A DNA stretch of 64,000 nt from Caenimonas sedimenti (GTDB lineage Bacteria; Pseudomonadota; Gammaproteobacteria; Burkholderiales; Burkholderiaceae_C): assembly GCF_007833165.1 (NCBI RefSeq), contig NZ_VOBQ01000012.1:1-64000 (forward strand), given 5' to 3'. Position 1 is the first letter of the stretch; each line of letters begins with the position of its first letter. This document shows, piece after piece, positions 60,627-64,000 of the stretch. Made by a program: the position numbers and the translations under genes. The notes under the pieces are model-generated. The model saw nothing but the letters and a program-made list of their open reading frames with translations. It had not been told where the DNA came from and made no database searches.

Positions 60627-61595
60627 TCAGTCGACCTTTTCAGCGCCCGTGATCAACGCCACAAACCGGTCGATGCCAATGTTCCCCCCGGACAGCGTCA
60701 CTCCAACCCGCTGACCCGCGAACATCTCCTTGTGCTGCATCAGCGTCGCCAGTGCGCAAGCGCCTGACGGCTCCAGCACGATCTTCATGCGCTCGAAGGC
60801 GAAGCGCATGGCTTCCACCACCAGCGGATCGCCAACCGTGAGCACGTCCGTCACCAGCGCCTGGATCACCTCGAACGGGTTCACGCCGACAGCCTGCGTC
60901 TGTTGGCCATCGCAGATAGTGCGCGGCACATCGATGCTGACGATGCGGCCCGCCCGCAGCGACTGCTGCATGTCGTTGCCGCGTTCCGGCTCCGCACCAT
61001 AGACGCGGATCTCCGGGCGCAGGTGCTTGGCCGCGACCGTGCAGCCCGAGAGGAAACCGCCACCGCCGGCGCAGACGATGAGCGAGTCCAGATCAGGGAC
61101 GTCCTCCAGCAGTTCCAGCGCGCAGGTGCCCTGCCCCGCCATCACCGGCAGGTAGTCGAAGGGCGGGATGAGATTGGCGCCGCGTTCCTCGACCAGCTTG
61201 CGGGCGATGGCCGCGCGGTCTTCCTTGTAGCGGTCGTAGATGACGACTTCCGCGCCATAGCCGCGCGTGGCGGCCAGCTTGAGCGCGGGCGCATCATGCG
61301 GCATGACGATGGTGGCGGGGCAGCCGTGCAGCCGGGCGGCCAGTGCCACGGCCTGTGCATGGTTGCCCGAGGAGAAGGCGACGACCCCGCGTTGGCGCTG
61401 TTCATCGGTCAGCGCGTTGACGGCGTTGTAGCCGCCGCGGAACTTGAAGGCCCCCATGCGCTGGAGGTTCTCGGCCTTCAGGAAGACCTCGCAACCCAGG
61501 AGTTCGTCCAGGGTGCGGGAGGTCAGGACGGGGGTGCGGTGGGCAACCCCCTGGATGCGCGCTGCGGCGGCTTGGACGTCTTCGAACTGGAGCAT
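60627..61595 (-). CDS. threonine/serine dehydratase-like PLP enzyme
   Basis: A 322-residue fold-type II PLP enzyme. The Schiff-base Lys is in 'MGAFKFRGGYNAV', 'SSGNHAQAVALAARLHG' holds the phosphate and substrate loop, and 'VCAGGGGFLSGC' the glycine loop. Lacking the regulatory C-domain of biosynthetic IlvA, it resembles catabolic threonine ammonia-lyase or 3-hydroxyaspartate dehydratase. It would give 2-oxobutanoate or oxaloacetate. It stands 27 bases from the TIR gene start and 24 from the Bug receptor on the same strand. Confidence 0.87.
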   Translation of the reverse strand: MLQFEDVQAAAARIQGVAHRTPVLTSRTLDELLGCEVFLKAENLQRMGAFKFRGGYNAVNALTDEQRQRGVVAFSSGNHAQAVALAARLHGCPATIVMPHDAPALKLAATRGYGAEVVIYDRYKEDRAAIARKLVEERGANLIPPFDYLPVMAGQGTCALELLEDVPDLDSLIVCAGGGGFLSGCTVAAKHLRPEIRVYGAEPERGNDMQQSLRAGRIVSIDVPRTICDGQQTQAVGVNPFEVIQALVTDVLTVGDPLVVEAMRFAFERMKIVLEPSGACALATLMQHKEMFAGQRVGVTLSGGNIGIDRFVALITGAEKVD

Positions 61596-61619
61596 GCGGG
61601 CTATTTTGCCCGCACCGCC

Positions 61620-62588
61620 TCACTGGGGTTCGATCTTGGCGTCCTTGATGGCCTTGCCCCATTTGGCCGTTTCCAGCCGGCCGCGCTGTGCCAGGGCTTC
61701 CGGCGTGCCCGGCTCGACCGCGAAACCGATGGCAGCGAACTTGTCCTGCACTTCCTTGCTGTTGGCCGCCGCATTCACGGCCTGGTTCAGCTTGGCGATC
61801 ACGTCCGGCGGCGTACCGGCGGGCGCGAAAACGGCAAAGTAGGCGATGAGTTCGTAGTCCTTCAGCCCCAGCGCCTCGTTCACGGTGGGCAGCTCCGGGA
61901 TGGCCGCCGAGCGCTTGGAAGAGGTCACGGCCAGGCCGCGGACCTTGCCGCCCTTCACCTGCGGCAGCATCACGGCGAAGTCGGCGGTGAACATGTTCAC
62001 CTGGCCGCCGATCAGGTCGGTCATGGCCGCCGGGCCACTCTTGTAAGGCACGTTGGTCATCTTCACGCCCGCCATGCTGGAGAGCATCTCGCTGGAGACC
62101 AGTTGCGACGTGCTGGCGCTGGCGAAGGTCACCTGGCCGGGCTTGGCCTTGGCCATGTCGACGAATTCCTTCAGCGTCTTCGCCGGCACGTCGTTATTGA
62201 TGCCGACGATCAGGGGGACGGATCCCATGTACCCCACGGGCGCGAACGCCGTGTCCTGGTCATAGGGCAGCGTCTTCTGCAGGAACTTCAGCGCGGCATT
62301 CGTGCTGTTCGTGCCGATCAGGATGGTGTAGCCGTCCGGCGCGGCCTTGGCGACTTCGGCCGCGCCGAGCATGCCGTTCACGCCGGGCTTGTTGTCCACG
62401 ACGATGGGCTGGCCCAGCACCTTGACCATCTCGGCGGCGAACGCGCGGCCGATCTGGTCGGTGGCGCTGCCGGGCGCGAACGGCACCACGGCCTTGATCG
62501 GCTTGTTGGGGAAGGCCTGGCTGAATGCCAGCGGGCTGAAGAGAACGGTCGCGGCCAGGGTGGCCAGCAGGCGGCGCGGGATGCGCAT
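61620..62588 (-). CDS. Bug-family tripartite tricarboxylate transporter receptor
   Basis: A 322-residue periplasmic receptor. Signal peptide about 1-24 ('MRIPRRLLATLAATVLFSPL'). 'IKAVVPFAPGSATDQIGRAF', 'VVDNKPGVNGMLGAAEVAK' and 'VPYKSGPAAMTDLIGG' are the three Bug motifs. ATG at 62588 has AAGGAG nine bases upstream; seven further codons upstream are not needed. It lies just after the AtuA-related gene pair and probably supplies a carboxylate to that pathway. No TctAB genes adjacent. Confidence 0.9.
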   Translation of the reverse strand: MRIPRRLLATLAATVLFSPLAFSQAFPNKPIKAVVPFAPGSATDQIGRAFAAEMVKVLGQPIVVDNKPGVNGMLGAAEVAKAAPDGYTILIGTNSTNAALKFLQKTLPYDQDTAFAPVGYMGSVPLIVGINNDVPAKTLKEFVDMAKAKPGQVTFASASTSQLVSSEMLSSMAGVKMTNVPYKSGPAAMTDLIGGQVNMFTADFAVMLPQVKGGKVRGLAVTSSKRSAAIPELPTVNEALGLKDYELIAYFAVFAPAGTPPDVIAKLNQAVNAAANSKEVQDKFAAIGFAVEPGTPEALAQRGRLETAKWGKAIKDAKIEPQ

Positions 62589-62605
62589 GGGGAGTCTCCT
62601 TGTCG

Positions 62606-62938
62606 TCATGGGTCAGAAATCGGAATGGGCAGTGTCAGCAGCAGGCTGGCCAGCGTCTTGCCGTGCGCGTCGAGGTTCAACGCGCCGTTCACGCCGCCAT
62701 CGAGCACGTCGTCGATCACGAAGTTCATCGCGCACAGTTGCGGCAGCAGGTAACGCTTGACCGCTCTGGGGCGGCGGAAAGCGAACAACTGCGCCACGCG
62801 TGCCTCGGTGACTTGCTCGACCAGCAACGGCCAGTGGACTGCATCATAGGCAATCACGCTGATGGAGGAGCGGTTGCCCTTGTCGCCCGTGCGCCCATGG
62901 GCCAGGGTATGCAGCAGGACGGTACGCGATGCGCTCAT
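62606..62938 (-). CDS. AtuA-related ferredoxin-like domain protein
   Basis: A 110-residue protein matching the C-terminal domain found in, or next to, AtuA proteins. 'LLHTLAHGRTGDKGNRSSIS' begins the domain and 'NFVIDDVLDGGVNGALNLDA' ends it. No cysteines for a cluster are seen; the fold name refers to shape. Its ATG overlaps the AtuA-like stop (ATGA), so the two make one functional unit split over two genes. Confidence 0.82.
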   Translation of the reverse strand: MSASRTVLLHTLAHGRTGDKGNRSSISVIAYDAVHWPLLVEQVTEARVAQLFAFRRPRAVKRYLLPQLCAMNFVIDDVLDGGVNGALNLDAHGKTLASLLLTLPIPISDP

Positions 62939-64000
62939 TCTGCAAAGCTCCAGCGGGGCTGCAGCCACTGGCGCGGCACCAGGCAGGAGTCGCTGGCCAA
63001 GCGCGGCGTCACATGCGTGCGCACGCCGCCCCCGCCGGCGGGGCCGCAGGTGTAGAGCGCCAGCACTTCGCGGGCGATGGCTTCGGCTTCCCCGCGCGTG
63101 GCGGTGCTGGCGGCGATGCGCAGGCGGACATCGGGAGCGGAAGGGGGCGGCTGGCCGTCCCACCAGGCCCCGGCGTCGTCGGCGAACACGCTGGTGACGC
63201 CGATGAGGTCGCGGCGCAGGGCCAGCGGCGTCAGGCCCAGCGCATGGACGCGCTGCTTCACGACGTCGCCTGCCAATTGCGCGCGGGCCGCGGCGTTGGG
63301 GCCGGCATAGGAGATCTCGCCTTCGGCGAGCCAGCCGCCTTCGTAGCAGACGGTCGCCTTCAGGCGCTCCGGTGCGGGTTGGCCCCGGATGCCACGCACT
63401 TCCACGCGGTCACCGCCCAGGTCGACCACTTCGGCCTGGCTGATGTCCGCCACGACGTCCGGCGTGAGGTAAGCGGCGGGATCGTGCACTTCGTACAGCA
63501 GTTGTTCGATGACGGTGGCGCGGTTCACGATGCCACCCGTGCCCTCGGCCTTGGTCACCACGAAGCCCCCATCCGCGTGAATCTCGACGATGGGGAAGCC
63601 CACTTCCGCGAGACGCGGCACGTCCTTGAAACCCGGGTCGGCGAAGTAGCCGCCGGTGACCTGGGCCCCGCATTCCAGCAGATGGCCCGCCATGGTTCCG
63701 CAGGCCAGCAGGTCCCAGGCGTCGGCCTTCCAGTCGAAGTGCGCGAGGATGGGCCCCAGGGCCAACGCCGGATCAGCGACGCGGCCCGTCACCACGATTT
63801 GCGCGCCGCCGCGCAAGGCTGCGGCGATCTCCTGCGCGCCCAGGTACGCGTTGGCGCTGACCAGCGGACGGTCTCGCAGGGACGGCGGCAGCAATTCGGC
63901 CAGCCGATCGGGCGGCAAAGCCGCCTTCAGGTCGTCGCCTTCCACCACAGCAATCTTCAGCGTGCCCAGCCCCAACGAAGCCGCCAGCGCCTGCAGCTTG
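62935..64000 (-). CDS. AtuA/DUF1446-family protein (N-terminus beyond window)
   Basis: The frame is open to the right edge; at least 355 residues are visible and the true start is outside. 'VVTGRVADPALALGPILAHF' and 'AGHLLECGAQVTGGYFADPG' are strong AtuA/DUF1446 features, as is 'GISYAGPNAAARAQLAGDVV'-like text later ('YAGPNAAARAQLA'). AtuA is essential in Pseudomonas growth on acyclic terpenes, but the molecular reaction is unknown; relatives occur in other acyl-CoA pathways. It goes with the small AtuA-related gene, the Bug receptor and possibly the Atu-like operon at 5092-13044. Confidence 0.87.
   Translation of the reverse strand, partial: KLQALAASLGLGTLKIAVVEGDDLKAALPPDRLAELLPPSLRDRPLVSANAYLGAQEIAAALRGGAQIVVTGRVADPALALGPILAHFDWKADAWDLLACGTMAGHLLECGAQVTGGYFADPGFKDVPRLAEVGFPIVEIHADGGFVVTKAEGTGGIVNRATVIEQLLYEVHDPAAYLTPDVVADISQAEVVDLGGDRVEVRGIRGQPAPERLKATVCYEGGWLAEGEISYAGPNAAARAQLAGDVVKQRVHALGLTPLALRRDLIGVTSVFADDAGAWWDGQPPPSAPDVRLRIAASTATRGEAEAIAREVLALYTCGPAGGGGVRTHVTPRLASDSCLVPRQWLQPRWSFAE

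Noticed and set aside
59322-62588. A CBASS or Thoeris operon around the TIR gene
   Set aside because: No CD-NTase, ThsA, SIR2, Cap or Argonaute gene is present; neighbours are a PLP dehydratase, a Bug receptor and a HAD protein.

Overview
The window is about 65-70% GC with few gaps and many ATGA/GTGA-type gene overlaps. It carries TRAP and tripartite-tricarboxylate (Bug-type) solute receptors, many acyl-CoA enzymes, and TetR, IclR and LuxR regulators. This points to a free-living, metabolically versatile betaproteobacterium of the Burkholderiales, most like Comamonadaceae (Ramlibacter/Variovorax type). The organism is inferred from gene content and style, not from a marker gene. I see no rRNA, tRNA, CRISPR array, replication origin or recognised insertion-sequence transposase.

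Layout. (1) 1-5072: the end of a TRAP receptor overlapped by an ABC-type receptor, a cupin, a phasin-like protein, a lipoprotein and a LuxR-type regulator. (2) 5092-13100, minus strand: one tightly coupled run of TetR regulator, SDR, carboxyltransferase, acyl-CoA dehydrogenase, biotin carboxylase, second acyl-CoA dehydrogenase and thioesterase. It resembles the acyclic-terpene (Atu, citronellol/geraniol) pathway and sits behind a near-perfect 30-bp operator. (3) 13114-18812: FHA-adenylate cyclase, UvrA2-like ATPase, DUF2889 protein and MATE exporter. (4) 18941-22082: an ECF42-type sigma factor with two DGPF/YciI proteins, an SRPBCC protein and a VOC protein. (5) 22097-30063: OsmC, a haloperoxidase-like PAP2 protein, an alpha/beta hydrolase interrupted by an amber codon, a DUF3455 lipoprotein, a methyltransferase, a response regulator with its hybrid kinase, and an AraC regulator. 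(6) 30060-31972: an IclR regulator divergent from a Bug receptor, with two matching operators between them. (7) 31985-44838, minus strand: a long fatty-acid or related beta-oxidation locus under a TetR regulator. (8) 45068-50544: a secreted RHS/YD-repeat protein with a variable C-terminal tail and an SMI1/KNR4-like candidate immunity gene. (9) 51053-55515: a REC-cyclase response regulator and a multi-domain hybrid kinase. (10) 55518-64000: an IlvD/Edd dehydratase, small genes, a three-domain TIR protein coupled to a HAD-like protein, a threonine dehydratase-like enzyme, a Bug receptor, and an AtuA-type protein in two cistrons that runs off the right edge.

The most unusual signal is a set of palindromic repeats. 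One family (C-rich stem, loop, G-rich stem, then a G-rich tail) occurs as a short inverted pair between genes, in frame inside the biotin carboxylase gene, and as 41-bp inverted repeats (40/41 identical) flanking a DUF559 endonuclease gene inserted between the beta-oxidation genes. This looks like a small gene-bearing element with short gene-less derivatives, comparable in layout to REPIN/RAYT but with a different nuclease. A second family (TGTCAT or CGTCAT ends) has inserted as exactly 72 bp, in frame, in the carboxyltransferase partner gene, and supplies the basic part of a signal peptide in another gene. The TIR protein is the other candidate new system: an N-terminal TIR-like domain followed by two further Rossmann-like nucleotide-binding segments, with a downstream HAD-like gene lacking a motif-I aspartate.
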